A stretch of DNA of 64,000 bases from NCBI GenBank assembly GCA_028282745.1, contig JANQHJ010000114.1:1-64000 (forward strand). The letters are read 5' to 3'. A program made the position numbers and the translations under genes. Source of the stretch: Sedimentisphaerales bacterium (lineage in GTDB: Bacteria; Planctomycetota; Phycisphaerae; Sedimentisphaerales; Anaerobacaceae). Positions 1 through 9,872 of this stretch are shown piece by piece (the stretch's first letter is position 1; every line of letters begins with the position of its first letter). The notes beneath the pieces were generated by a model. It was given only the letters and a program-made list of their open reading frames with translations, did not search any database and was not told where the DNA came from.

Positions 1-1
1 T

Positions 2-259
2 TCCTCACTTCGGGTTGAATATGTTATCGATATGGCCAAAGATGTTATCAATGACATTGAATTCCAAAAAATAGATGATCGTATCTTTAACGGGCGCATA
101 TCTTTTAAATATTTCCAGCAACTGGATGACTCTATCGAAGATTTTAAAATGCCGGTGATAGCTAAGCAATTAAAAGATTCCTCAATTGAACTAATGGATT
201 CACCTGGCTTCATATGGCTTGTTACTAATAAAGCAGCTTTGGTTGCTGATATGAACTGA
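2..259 (+). CDS. C-terminal end of an unidentified protein (cut by window start)
   Basis: The reading frame is open from the first complete codon to a TGA at 257-259, so this is the 3' end of a gene that begins upstream; the ATG at 32 is probably internal. About 85 residues are visible: mixed helix/strand, charged, without signal peptide, membrane segment or a motif I recognise. It lies 24 bases ahead of the moxR-like gene on the same strand, so it may be the first visible member of that operon. Function unknown. Confidence 0.55.
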   Translation, partial: SSLRVEYVIDMAKDVINDIEFQKIDDRIFNGRISFKYFQQLDDSIEDFKMPVIAKQLKDSSIELMDSPGFIWLVTNKAALVADMN

Positions 260-283
260 TTTTTAAATATTGGGAGAAGAGCA

Positions 284-1318
284 ATGGCGCTTCAGGAGAC
301 ACAGCTAAACACAGAAAACAACCATCTCGAAAAAGATGAGAAAATGTTAGAGCGTTTACAACACGGCTATAAAACGCTCAAAGAACAGATACACAAAGTA
401 ATTGTTGGTCAGGATGAGGTAATTGACGCCGTTCTGTGCTCGATTCTCGCCGGTGGACATTGCATGGTTCAGGGGGTTCCTGGGCTGGCAAAAACATTAC
501 TGGTACACTCGATTAGCGAGGCCCTCGATCTTAAGTTCAGCAGAATACAGTTCACGCCCGACCTTATGCCGTCCGACATCACCGGTACCGACATTATCCA
601 GGAAGACAAACAAACCGGCCATCGTTCATACAGATTTCTAAAGGGCCCGATCTTTGCTAACGTCATTTTAGCTGACGAAATTAACCGTACACCGCCTAAA
701 ACACAAGCTGCTATTCTCCAGGCCATGCAGGAGCGTGAGATCACAGTTTCAAGCAGAACATATAAGCTCGATGAGCCTTTCTTCGTTCTCGCGACACAAA
801 ACCCCATCGAGCAGGAAGGAACATACAGCCTGCCCGAAGCGGCCCTTGACAGGTTCATGTTCATGGTTTTGATCGGTTACCCGGATGCCGATGAAGAATT
901 CCAGATCGTAAAGAAAACAACGAGCGGAAAAAAGATAACAGTTGATCCGATCCTTAAAAAGGAAGATGTATTACTGTTCCAGTCGATAGTTCGCCTGGCG
1001 CCCGTCAGCGACCGTATCATTGAATACGGTGTTGCCTTAACTCGCGCAACCCGTCCCGATGACCTTCTCGCTCCCGAAGCTGTTAAGAAATACCTAAAAT
1101 GGGGCGCCGGCCCTCGCTCGGGCCAGTTCATGACGCTTGGCGCAAAAGCCTACGCCCTGATCAATGGCAGGGTTACACCTGGCTACGACGATGTCCAGAA
1201 GATATGCAAGATGGTATTGAGGCACAGGATAATTTTAAATTTCAACGCCGAGGCGGACGGAATAACTACAGACGAGGTTATTGAAGAAATTGTAAAATCG
1301 GTGCCGTTGCCGAAATAA
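284..1318 (+). CDS. MoxR-family AAA+ ATPase
   Basis: A 344-aa cytoplasmic AAA+ chaperone-like ATPase of the MoxR family, which in many bacteria acts with vWA proteins to assemble or activate other complexes. Visible motifs are Walker A GVPGLAKT (64-71), Walker B with ILADEINR (about 128-135), sensor-1 ATQNP (170-174) and the family motif EGTYSLPEAALDRF (178-191). Length is normal. A purine-rich GGGAGAAGAG stretch lies just before the ATG. It opens a same-strand run with DUF58, BatA-like and vWA genes, the usual genomic partners of MoxR. The client of this particular system is not evident. Confidence 0.95.
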   Translation: MALQETQLNTENNHLEKDEKMLERLQHGYKTLKEQIHKVIVGQDEVIDAVLCSILAGGHCMVQGVPGLAKTLLVHSISEALDLKFSRIQFTPDLMPSDITGTDIIQEDKQTGHRSYRFLKGPIFANVILADEINRTPPKTQAAILQAMQEREITVSSRTYKLDEPFFVLATQNPIEQEGTYSLPEAALDRFMFMVLIGYPDADEEFQIVKKTTSGKKITVDPILKKEDVLLFQSIVRLAPVSDRIIEYGVALTRATRPDDLLAPEAVKKYLKWGAGPRSGQFMTLGAKAYALINGRVTPGYDDVQKICKMVLRHRIILNFNAEADGITTDEVIEEIVKSVPLPK

Positions 1319-1349
1319 TCTATCGATGGAACATTAGAAGAAGGTTCGG

Positions 1350-2264
1350 TTGGCAATGATAAAAACGCGCCGTAAACAAAATAAATATCTCGACCCGGTG
1401 ATGCTGGGCAAGCTCAAAAACATGGAGCTGATCGCTCGCTGTGCCGTTGAGGGATTCTACACAGGGCTGCACCCGAGCCCTTTCCACGGCTTCAGCGTCG
1501 AATACAGCGACCATCGCGACTATCAGCCCGGCGACGAGCTTCGATACCTGGATTGGAAAACGTTTGGCCGCAGTGACAAGCTATACGTAAAACAATTCCA
1601 GCAGGAAACAAATGTAAACGTCTATATCTTGCTTGATTCCAGCAAAAGCATGGCCTTTGGCAGTGAAGGTAGTGTTCGCAAGATCAATTATGCCTCATAT
1701 CTGTCCGCTGCCTTATGTTATATGATGCTTAAGCAAAACGACTCGGTTGGTTTGGCTACTTTTGCTCAGGACATTATGCAGTGGATACCGCCGCGTTCGA
1801 GATATACTCACCTGCACCAGTTGCTGGTTGCTCTCGAACAAAACGAACCAAAGGGCCAAACTTATCTGGCGCAGGTACTGCATACTATAGCCGAGCGTTC
1901 ACGAAGAAGGGGTATAGTGATATTGATTTCCGATCTGCTCGACGACGTCGAGAACATAAAGAGCGGCCTTGCCCATTTGAAATACCTGAAGCACGATGTC
2001 ATCGTATTTCACACTTTGGATCGACAGGAACTGGAGCTTGATTATGAGGGCCAAATCCAGTTCGAGGACATGGAATCTAAATCTGTGATCCGGGCATTCC
2101 CTAAATCCGTCCGGAAGACTTATCGAAAAAACGTTAAGGATTTCTTAGATGAAGTCCAATACTCAGCGGGCATCAGCGAAATCGACTATTTCTTAACAAA
2201 CACCTCAGAGCCTCTGAACAAGGCTCTATTAGCTTACCTGAATCGACGAAGGAGGCTGGGTTAA
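1350..2264 (+). CDS. DUF58 domain protein (vWA-like)
   Basis: A 304-aa DUF58 protein, the standard partner of MoxR. The family signature YQPGDELRYLDWK is at about 58-70, and a vWA metal-binding (MIDAS) DxSxS motif DSSKS at 96-100 follows a hydrophobic strand. No signal peptide is seen. The start is ambiguous: TTG at 1350 sits about 6 bases after the AGAAGAAGG ribosome site, while the ATG at 1356 (MIKTRRK) is about 12 bases away. I keep the TTG because of spacing, but the ATG is possible. Role inferred: soluble or membrane-associated partner of the MoxR ATPase. Confidence 0.93.
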   Translation: MAMIKTRRKQNKYLDPVMLGKLKNMELIARCAVEGFYTGLHPSPFHGFSVEYSDHRDYQPGDELRYLDWKTFGRSDKLYVKQFQQETNVNVYILLDSSKSMAFGSEGSVRKINYASYLSAALCYMMLKQNDSVGLATFAQDIMQWIPPRSRYTHLHQLLVALEQNEPKGQTYLAQVLHTIAERSRRRGIVILISDLLDDVENIKSGLAHLKYLKHDVIVFHTLDRQELELDYEGQIQFEDMESKSVIRAFPKSVRKTYRKNVKDFLDEVQYSAGISEIDYFLTNTSEPLNKALLAYLNRRRRLG

Positions 2265-2267
2265 GCG

Positions 2268-4334
2268 ATGGGATTCACACAGTTCTTATTTATGTTAGGC
2301 TCTCTTGCCGTAGCTGGTCCGATCATGGCCCATCTATTCAATCGCACCCGCTACAAACGCGTACCTTTTACTATGGTGCGTTTTCTCGAACTCAGCCATA
2401 AGCAAACCCAGTCGCGCCGCAGGATAAAAGATATGCTTATACTATTGCTTCGCTGCGCAATTATATGTCTTATAGCCTTTCTCTTTACCAGGCCGTTCTA
2501 TTATTCCTCTATCCCAGCCGAAAGCACGACTGACATTCACTTTCTCGTCATCGACGATTCACTGTCAATGACATGTACCCAGGAATCTGATAGCTGCTGG
2601 GATCGTATGCTCGATGCTGCCCGGCAATATATAAAGAAAAACGATAGGCCCCGGAACGTTTTCTATTTATATTCAGCAACCACCGGCTTTTTAGGCTCAC
2701 GTCACACTGCCCAGTCTGCTCAAAGCGAATTAAAGCAGTTAAAACCCGGCACAGGCCGAACAGAATTGCTCGCGCTGGCGACTCGCCTGAATCAGGAATA
2801 CAAGAGCAAAGGCACAGCCGACAATATAAACGTTTTTGTTATTAGTGACTTTACCCCCTCTTTCATCGATACCATGAGCAAACAAACCCAGTCTTATACG
2901 GTCAACGAACTTGGTTATCAGGTCATACACCCACAGGATGAGGCTGATAACATGGCTATAACTCACGGTGATTTTATAAAGTTTGTCGATAACAAGCTTA
3001 TTCTTTCGGCTACCATAACTAATCACGGCTATGTCTCCGGGCGGCGTTTAATAAAAGCTGCAATAGGTTCTTTAAATTCGAATGAATATTTTATCACTCT
3101 CGAGCCCGGCCAGAGCGAAACAAAAACGCTGACCCTTGATATAACTGATTCTCTCAAAGATAAAACAGTCTTACCTGTCGAACTTTCGTTAACACCAAAT
3201 GATGACCTGCTATTAGACGATAAATACTCAATAGCCGTGAATATTAATAAGCAGCGAGAAAAAAAAGTGCTTTTATTGGGCGATAATTATGAGCAAACAT
3301 TTTTAATGAAAACAGCTCTGGAAACGCTCTCCGGCTCTTCGCATCAGAATTTTCTAACTGTCCACACGCTGAACTTCGATGAATTTTCGGCCGCTTCGCT
3401 AAGGGCAATAGATATTTTATTCGTTTCAAGAATCCATCCCGTATTGGCCCGCCACAGCAACCAGTTAAAACAGTTCTTAAAAGCAGGCGGAAACACGGTC
3501 TTTTTCACAACCGGTGATTTAGATTCCTCTGCTATTACTGAGCTTTTCGACAAAGGTATAATTGCTGCTGCCCCCCGGAGAAAAGTTGAAAAGATCGTAT
3601 CTCCTAAGCCCATAGAACCGTATAGTTTTTCTGACGATAATATTTTTGAGCCCGCGGCATTATCTATTCTGAACCAGTATAAGCCTCAGGCAATCCCGAT
3701 GTGGTCATATTACCAATCACTTGCTGCTCCTGACGCTTTGACTTTATGTAATATAGATCCACAGGCATATCTGATATACGCAAAACCTCTTGAGGCAGGC
3801 AGAACTATGCTCATCAATAGTGGCATAGATGACAGCACTTCGGCATTGCTGAAAAGGCCTATCATCCTTGCCCTTTGCCGTTTATTATTAGGGCCGCAGC
3901 AGAGCATTTCTACATTTAGCTTTTCAACGGATGAAGACATCGTATTGCCAGTCGGCTCGAATTTTTGGGATCGAATGTCAAAAAAAGAAACTTATATTTT
4001 TTACGACGAAAAAAACAAAAAGCAAGCCCACACTTCAGGCAGTCATATCGTCTGTCCTGCCCCGCATCCTGTCGGATGGGCAAGGACAATCTCTCAGCCT
4101 GTTTACTATGCCGGTATCTGCCCGATAGAGAAAGAAACCCTTCTCATCCGAAGTGATACCGAGCATGTAGAAGCTATCCTCGGCTCGGTTTTTAAAACTA
4201 CTGAAAGCGAAAGAAAGTTTGTAGAAGCCTCGGTTGTCTTTAAACAGAAACGCGAGCTTGATAAATATATTGTGATATTATTACTGTTCTTGATCATACT
4301 GGATATGACGATTGCAAACAGGATGCAAAGATAA
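2268..4334 (+). CDS. BatA-like membrane protein with vWA-like domain
   Basis: A 688-aa protein with the BatA/aerotolerance-type N-terminus: a membrane segment at about 5-24, a conserved RTRYKRVPFTMVRFL stretch at 26-40 and a second membrane segment at about 56-75. A vWA-like domain follows, with DDSLS at 96-100 fitting the DxSxS MIDAS pattern. The middle holds predicted beta-rich and Rossmann-like stretches, and a C-terminal membrane helix lies at about 665-683. It starts 3 bases after the DUF58 stop, and its TAA overlaps the next ATG (TAATG), so translation of the two is probably coupled. Exact role unknown. Confidence 0.88.
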   Translation: MGFTQFLFMLGSLAVAGPIMAHLFNRTRYKRVPFTMVRFLELSHKQTQSRRRIKDMLILLLRCAIICLIAFLFTRPFYYSSIPAESTTDIHFLVIDDSLSMTCTQESDSCWDRMLDAARQYIKKNDRPRNVFYLYSATTGFLGSRHTAQSAQSELKQLKPGTGRTELLALATRLNQEYKSKGTADNINVFVISDFTPSFIDTMSKQTQSYTVNELGYQVIHPQDEADNMAITHGDFIKFVDNKLILSATITNHGYVSGRRLIKAAIGSLNSNEYFITLEPGQSETKTLTLDITDSLKDKTVLPVELSLTPNDDLLLDDKYSIAVNINKQREKKVLLLGDNYEQTFLMKTALETLSGSSHQNFLTVHTLNFDEFSAASLRAIDILFVSRIHPVLARHSNQLKQFLKAGGNTVFFTTGDLDSSAITELFDKGIIAAAPRRKVEKIVSPKPIEPYSFSDDNIFEPAALSILNQYKPQAIPMWSYYQSLAAPDALTLCNIDPQAYLIYAKPLEAGRTMLINSGIDDSTSALLKRPIILALCRLLLGPQQSISTFSFSTDEDIVLPVGSNFWDRMSKKETYIFYDEKNKKQAHTSGSHIVCPAPHPVGWARTISQPVYYAGICPIEKETLLIRSDTEHVEAILGSVFKTTESERKFVEASVVFKQKRELDKYIVILLLFLIILDMTIANRMQR

Positions 4335-7300
4335 TGAACGTTAATCAAGATAATACGAACTTGCTGGACCACCAGTCTATTCTTAACGGCCTGCTCGCCA
4401 GGGTAAAACGTGTCAGAAACCGTCTGGTTATAGAGGCTCTTCTGAAAACGCTGGCCTTTGGCCTTATCATTGTCCCTGTTTATGTAATACTGTATTCATG
4501 GCTGGATCATCACTATCACCTTACTCTTACTTTGCGAGTCACCGCCTTTATAGTACTTTTGCTTGCTATAGCATGGCTGTTGATTTCTTGGGCTAAGGTT
4601 TTCATTTCGCACATCTCTCTTAGCCAGGCTGCTAACTACATTGAAAGCAGGCATACGTTTCACCAGCAGCTTGTAGCTGCTATCGAGTACCATGAGCAAA
4701 AAGCAGACTATCCCTACTCCAAAAGCCTGACAAGGCACATGATAAGACAACTTCAGGCTGAAGCATCCGACGTTAAATTCTCTTCAACTGTTTCCAGGAT
4801 TAAACCTTTGATACTGCTGTTAGTTGTAGTTGTAGCTATTTTATGTTTCGGATACCTTGTTAAAAGCAACATGAAATTCTACAAACGATATACCTCTCGC
4901 CTTGTCCAGCCGACAGCCAGCATTGAGCCTTTGCCTGCCACTAACCTGTTTAATATCTCCGGCGACATAACTGCCGAACCAAATGAAAGATTCTCACTCT
5001 CAGCCGGGATAAAAGGGCGTATTCCTGCTCAGGGCCTTGTAATGATTGAAAAAGAATTAGTTACTGCTGATGCCAATGACCCCAATTCACGGCAAGGCAC
5101 CACTTACACTCTTTTACCTCAGACTGACAAAGACTCAAAGGATATATTCCAAACTAACTTAGCTATCGAAGAAAAAGGCAATTACAGATACCGCTTCGAG
5201 GTTGGCGGTGGAGTTAGCCCATGGCAGAAATTAAAGATTGCCAATTTCCCTAAGATAAAAAGCGTCACTGTCGAAGTCACCACAAACAGTAAATGGATCA
5301 AACCATTCACAAAAGATGTAAACGATTACACTCTTTCCGTTTTTGAAAATTCTTACGTAAAGCTCACCGTCCATGCCACACAGCCTCTTGTCGATGCCAA
5401 TATTACTCTTGCCAATGACGCCAAGATCAAAGGCATTGTCGAAGACGATAAATTCGAAGTCACGTTCCAGGCCAGGGATCCCGGCGAGATCGCTTTTAGT
5501 ATGACCAATCAAGAAGGACTAAAAAGTCGCTCACTGCCAAGTGTGACAGTACTTCTTAAAAATGACCAGCCGCCGAAATTCAAATTATTGAGCCCGCAAT
5601 CGGACTATACATGCACAAATGTCGCCAGCGTACCGATAGCTTTTGAAATTACTGACGACGTGGCCCTGCAAGACGCAAGGCTGTTTGTTGAGTTAAACAC
5701 AGGAAAAGTTATCCCGGTTCCCATCGATGTTCAAAAAGGTCAGAAAAAAGCATCGGTTGATTTTACTCTCGAACTTGAAATGTTCGATCTGGATATAAGT
5801 GACAGCCTTATCTTCTATGCCGAGGCCAATGATATAGATACCGGCCTGGGCCTTGGAAATCCAACCGCGAGAAGCGATCCATATTTTATTGAGATAAGGC
5901 CATACCGAAAACTCGTCATGCAGGTTAAACCGATGCCTCCGTCAATGCAAGAGCAGGGCATGAAGATGCCCAAACCACATGACAAGCTGCGCGAGATTCT
6001 CGAGTATAACCGTGCTTTTCTCAAAAAGACCTGGTCACTGGCACATAAGAAAAAACTCGAAAAGCTCGACAAAAAAAGACTCGACTCGATTACTGACGAC
6101 GTTCAATATACTGCCGAGCACCTCTCAATGATCCGCGACGATCCGGGATACGGATTTACACCTGAGCAAATTCAATCTATTAATTCGATACTGGGTGATT
6201 ACGACGATGCAGCAAAAACCTTGACAAAATACCAACCAAACAAAGCCGTACCTCCTGAGAAAAGCGGCTACTACAAGGTTCGAAAACTGATCCAGGATCT
6301 TGCTGTAATAATTCCGCCGCCAGGACAAAATAAACAAAAAGAAAAACCTGATAAGCATAAAATAAAAGAAGAAATGCATCTTACACGTTTCGAGAAAGAA
6401 CGTATCGAGTGGCAGCTCGAGCAGATCAAACAGAAACTTGCAGAGCTCGCAAAGGAGCAGGAAGAACTGCTGAAAGAATTCGATCATTTTCTGAAGCAGC
6501 AGGAAAAAGAAACCCTAAAACAACAGGCCAACAACCGGGACTCCTGGACAGGAAAAGATAAATTCGAATCGCCCCAAAGGCCTCCTTCTGAACAATCCGA
6601 ACAACAAAAGCAAATTGCAAAAAATCAGAAATCACCAGTTACAATAGAAGGTCCTCAACCACAGACCGATGCTCAGGCTCAGGAACAGGGCCGGCAGCAA
6701 AACAAACAGAAGAATCAACAAAAACAAAACGATCAAAACCAGGAAAAAGCCCAGGAACAAGGTAAGCAACAAGGCGAAAAACAAGAAAAACAGCAGGGTC
6801 GGGAGCAAGGAAAACAAAAGGGCGCTCAAAAAGGAAATGGCAGTGGCAAAGGCTCCGCTAATATTAACGATATGCTTCGCATGATGCGGGCTCAGCAGAA
6901 CCAGCTTCAGAAACAACTTGCCCAACTCGGCGAACAATTAGAAAACATGCCGGTACCTGATGACCCGAACTCAGGGACATACCGGGCTTCTCAAACAGCG
7001 AGACAGGATGCAAAAAAGCATTTACAGAAAGCATTCGAACAAATGAATGAATTTGACAAGGGTCTTGCTAACCAGTACTACGAAGAAGAACTCTCTGCAA
7101 AGGATCTTAAAAACGCTCAGAAAAACTTGGCAAAAGCTACCGACCATGTCAATAAGGCTAAACTGGCTCTTGCTCATGAGACTGCAAACAGAAAAGAAGC
7201 CTTCGCAATACTGGCGGAGGAAATGGCCAAGAAAATGCTCGAACTCGCGAAAGCTTATGACAAATCTATAACGCAGGATCAGAGAAGGGAATTTGAGCAA

Positions 7301-7690
7301 ATGCTGATTGAAGCTGATGAGCTGCTTGATGCTATGCCGGATGATGTGCTCAAAGACCAAAATAAGCGGGATTTTTTGGCGCAGGCCTTGAAAAATAATA
7401 AACACCATGCTGATAATCAACAGGCAAAAAATAGTAATCAATCCGGCCAGGGCGATACCGGCAAGGCTGGCACTACTATGACCGCGCAAAATAGAAAAAC
7501 CGATGAAGGCATCGTTGATAAAGAGGTATTTGTCAACGTCGCAAGAGTGCTCTGGTCGGCCTCTATTGAGGTAAAGAAAAAAGCTTCAGCACTGCCGGAA
7601 AAGCAGTTTTCACATCCGGTTTACTCTGAGCAGGAAACAGAATTCTTTGAGAGATCAGCTAATTACGACCAACATCAGGAAAACAAATGA
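4334..7690 (+). CDS. Large DUF4175-like membrane protein with Gln/Lys-rich linker
   Basis: A 1118-aa protein with three N-terminal membrane helices (about 39-60, 70-90 and 156-176), a beta-rich presumed periplasmic region (about 190-530), a helical/coiled-coil stretch (about 550-720), a very Gln/Lys/Glu-rich low-complexity linker (about 722-836) and a helical C-terminus. The architecture resembles the DUF4175 proteins that accompany MoxR/vWA operons; I assign this by layout and context, not by a decisive motif. It overlaps its upstream neighbour by one base and its downstream neighbour by four (ATGA), so expression is likely coupled. The linker may be a spacer or an interaction region in the cell envelope. 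Confidence 0.75.
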   Translation: MNVNQDNTNLLDHQSILNGLLARVKRVRNRLVIEALLKTLAFGLIIVPVYVILYSWLDHHYHLTLTLRVTAFIVLLLAIAWLLISWAKVFISHISLSQAANYIESRHTFHQQLVAAIEYHEQKADYPYSKSLTRHMIRQLQAEASDVKFSSTVSRIKPLILLLVVVVAILCFGYLVKSNMKFYKRYTSRLVQPTASIEPLPATNLFNISGDITAEPNERFSLSAGIKGRIPAQGLVMIEKELVTADANDPNSRQGTTYTLLPQTDKDSKDIFQTNLAIEEKGNYRYRFEVGGGVSPWQKLKIANFPKIKSVTVEVTTNSKWIKPFTKDVNDYTLSVFENSYVKLTVHATQPLVDANITLANDAKIKGIVEDDKFEVTFQARDPGEIAFSMTNQEGLKSRSLPSVTVLLKNDQPPKFKLLSPQSDYTCTNVASVPIAFEITDDVALQDARLFVELNTGKVIPVPIDVQKGQKKASVDFTLELEMFDLDISDSLIFYAEANDIDTGLGLGNPTARSDPYFIEIRPYRKLVMQVKPMPPSMQEQGMKMPKPHDKLREILEYNRAFLKKTWSLAHKKKLEKLDKKRLDSITDDVQYTAEHLSMIRDDPGYGFTPEQIQSINSILGDYDDAAKTLTKYQPNKAVPPEKSGYYKVRKLIQDLAVIIPPPGQNKQKEKPDKHKIKEEMHLTRFEKERIEWQLEQIKQKLAELAKEQEELLKEFDHFLKQQEKETLKQQANNRDSWTGKDKFESPQRPPSEQSEQQKQIAKNQKSPVTIEGPQPQTDAQAQEQGRQQNKQKNQQKQNDQNQEKAQEQGKQQGEKQEKQQGREQGKQKGAQKGNGSGKGSANINDMLRMMRAQQNQLQKQLAQLGEQLENMPVPDDPNSGTYRASQTARQDAKKHLQKAFEQMNEFDKGLANQYYEEELSAKDLKNAQKNLAKATDHVNKAKLALAHETANRKEAFAILAEEMAKKMLELAKAYDKSITQDQRREFEQMLIEADELLDAMPDDVLKDQNKRDFLAQALKNNKHHADNQQAKNSNQSGQGDTGKAGTTMTAQNRKTDEGIVDKEVFVNVARVLWSASIEVKKKASALPEKQFSHPVYSEQETEFFERSANYDQHQENK

Positions 7691-9858
7691 TTTTTGCAGA
7701 CTATCCCGGACATTTTATTACGATAATTGTTGTCATAGCTTTGGCGTCGGCGCTGACCTGGACATTCATGACCACCAACTTAAAAAGACTGGGCGCTAAG
7801 CGTATTCTGTTCGCATTGATTGCTTTTCTGCCATTACTGGCATTGCTCATAATTTCATGGAATCCATCGAACCTGACAACAACCGAGCAAACACAAAAAT
7901 GTTGCGTACTGGTCTTCTTCGATACCAGCAGAAGTATGTCCATCGAGGATCAAGATCATCAGCAAACAAGGCTCGATTCTGTCATAGATATTTTTAACAA
8001 AAAGTTTTTTACAAAATCCAAGGACAAGCCGGAGTACAGAATATTTGGTTTTGACAAAGATACTTATTCTGTCAATTCGGCAAAACACCTGCTGCGATGG
8101 GGCCAAAGATCCGATCTTCGGGATTCATGGAAAGCTGTCTGTAAAGAGCTTAATAGCTGCACAGGTGAAGATACCCGCAATAAAGAAGTATCTGGAGCGA
8201 TAATCTTCACCGACGGCCAGGCCGACAATCAGAACCTGACTTTTTATGAGCCGTTAAAAAATAAGGACATCCCGGTAATGTTCGTTGGCGTCGGCTCAAA
8301 CGAAAAACAGCCTGACCTGAAATTGATTTCAATGTCGGCACCTGCGCGGGTAGCCGTGGATACTACTTATCCGGTTACTGCAAAGTTAAATACTTATGGT
8401 ATGATGGGCAGTAATGTAAAGGTCGATATCTTCCAAAATGATTATCTGATCGATACCAAAACAATAACGCCTTCTCAAAGCAACTCTAACCATGAGTTCA
8501 AATTCTCCCTAAGTTCCTCCGCTAAAGGCAACGATACGATTACTGTTAAAGCTTCCACAGAGGCAAAAGAGCTCAACATCGCAAATAACACCATGTCTAA
8601 AATAATCCGGGTCGAATCTGATAGCCGAGTAAAGGTTCTTTTCTACTCACAGGTCGCGAATTTTAATCTTGGTAAGATCAGGCAGATATTACTTAGAGAT
8701 CAAAAAGTCGATTTGGATTTCAAAATGGATGTCGTTATTGATCCGCTGGTTATTCGCGACAATCCGAATGCTAACATTCACGTTAAGTTCCCTGAAGATA
8801 AAACCAAATTAAACAGCTACGACATCCTCCTCTTCGGCCCGACCAATTTCAACATGTTTTCGGATAATACCCTCAAAAACATTTATGATTTTACAACCCA
8901 GCGGGGCGGCACTATGATTTTATTGCCCGGCAAAGATAATTTCGCCATGTCGAGATTCAAACAACCGCTCATCTCGAACTTACTACCTGTCACATTCACC
9001 TATGCCGATTCCATTTTCGACCGAGGCGATATTGACATCCCGGTACTTCAAACCTCCGAAGCTATTGCCGCTTCGGTCTTTTCCAAAGAGGCTTTCAAAT
9101 CACAAATACAAACTTCATTACCTGCCTACTCCGGCATGAAGAAAAAGCCTGCTGCCACAACTTTACTAACTCTCGCCGAGGAGCCTTTCTTATGTTTCCA
9201 CCGCATTGGAAGAGGCCGCGTCTGTGTTATCAACAGCGACCTGCTCTTCCAGTGGTACCGAGAGGATCAGCAGGGCGGTTTCCTGCATCAGTTCTTTGCG
9301 AACTTAACATCTTATCTCGCACAGGTAACATCTACCAGTTCTCGTATTGACATTGTTGCCCGCAGGGACAATAAAAATAACGACATTATCGTCGAAGCAT
9401 TCGTGCGAGGTCTTGATTATGAGCCCATCAGCAATGCCACGGTACTAATGGATGTAAATAATGAGCTTATAAAAATGTCACCGGCGTCCGACGGAAGATA
9501 CATAGGCCGCCTAAGCGACTATAGCGAACAGTCCTTTCTAATGAAAGTCAAAGCTGAAAGCTCCGGTGTTTTCCTTGGCGAAGAAGTAGAAGTTATAGAC
9601 CTTCCTCAAAAAAAGAATGAAATGTCCGAGCCAAGGGCCAACAAGCAATTTCTCGAAAAATTAGCAAGACACACGGGTGCGAAATATATCAATTCTTCGA
9701 AAGTAACTCAAAAAGATGCTTCTATATTTAGAGTCGAAAGAACTATTACCAGGACTAAAGAGATTTCCTCTATATGGCAAAAATGGTCCATACTGATTTT
9801 TATTTGTTGCTTATTGACTTTTAACTGGTTCATACGCAGAACAGTTGGGCTGGTATAA
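7687..9858 (+). CDS. vWA domain membrane protein
   Basis: A 723-aa protein with two N-terminal membrane helices (about 5-30 and 38-57), a vWA domain whose MIDAS motif DTSRS is at 79-83, an Ig/CARDB-like beta region, a glutamine-amidotransferase-like Rossmann region around 340-500 with no catalytic triad that I can see, a further beta domain and a C-terminal helix at about 697-717. It overlaps the preceding gene by ATGA. With the MoxR, DUF58 and BatA-like products it probably forms one envelope-associated complex. Confidence 0.85.
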   Translation: MIFADYPGHFITIIVVIALASALTWTFMTTNLKRLGAKRILFALIAFLPLLALLIISWNPSNLTTTEQTQKCCVLVFFDTSRSMSIEDQDHQQTRLDSVIDIFNKKFFTKSKDKPEYRIFGFDKDTYSVNSAKHLLRWGQRSDLRDSWKAVCKELNSCTGEDTRNKEVSGAIIFTDGQADNQNLTFYEPLKNKDIPVMFVGVGSNEKQPDLKLISMSAPARVAVDTTYPVTAKLNTYGMMGSNVKVDIFQNDYLIDTKTITPSQSNSNHEFKFSLSSSAKGNDTITVKASTEAKELNIANNTMSKIIRVESDSRVKVLFYSQVANFNLGKIRQILLRDQKVDLDFKMDVVIDPLVIRDNPNANIHVKFPEDKTKLNSYDILLFGPTNFNMFSDNTLKNIYDFTTQRGGTMILLPGKDNFAMSRFKQPLISNLLPVTFTYADSIFDRGDIDIPVLQTSEAIAASVFSKEAFKSQIQTSLPAYSGMKKKPAATTLLTLAEEPFLCFHRIGRGRVCVINSDLLFQWYREDQQGGFLHQFFANLTSYLAQVTSTSSRIDIVARRDNKNNDIIVEAFVRGLDYEPISNATVLMDVNNELIKMSPASDGRYIGRLSDYSEQSFLMKVKAESSGVFLGEEVEVIDLPQKKNEMSEPRANKQFLEKLARHTGAKYINSSKVTQKDASIFRVERTITRTKEISSIWQKWSILIFICCLLTFNWFIRRTVGLV

Positions 9859-9872
9859 CAGAAAGGAATTAT

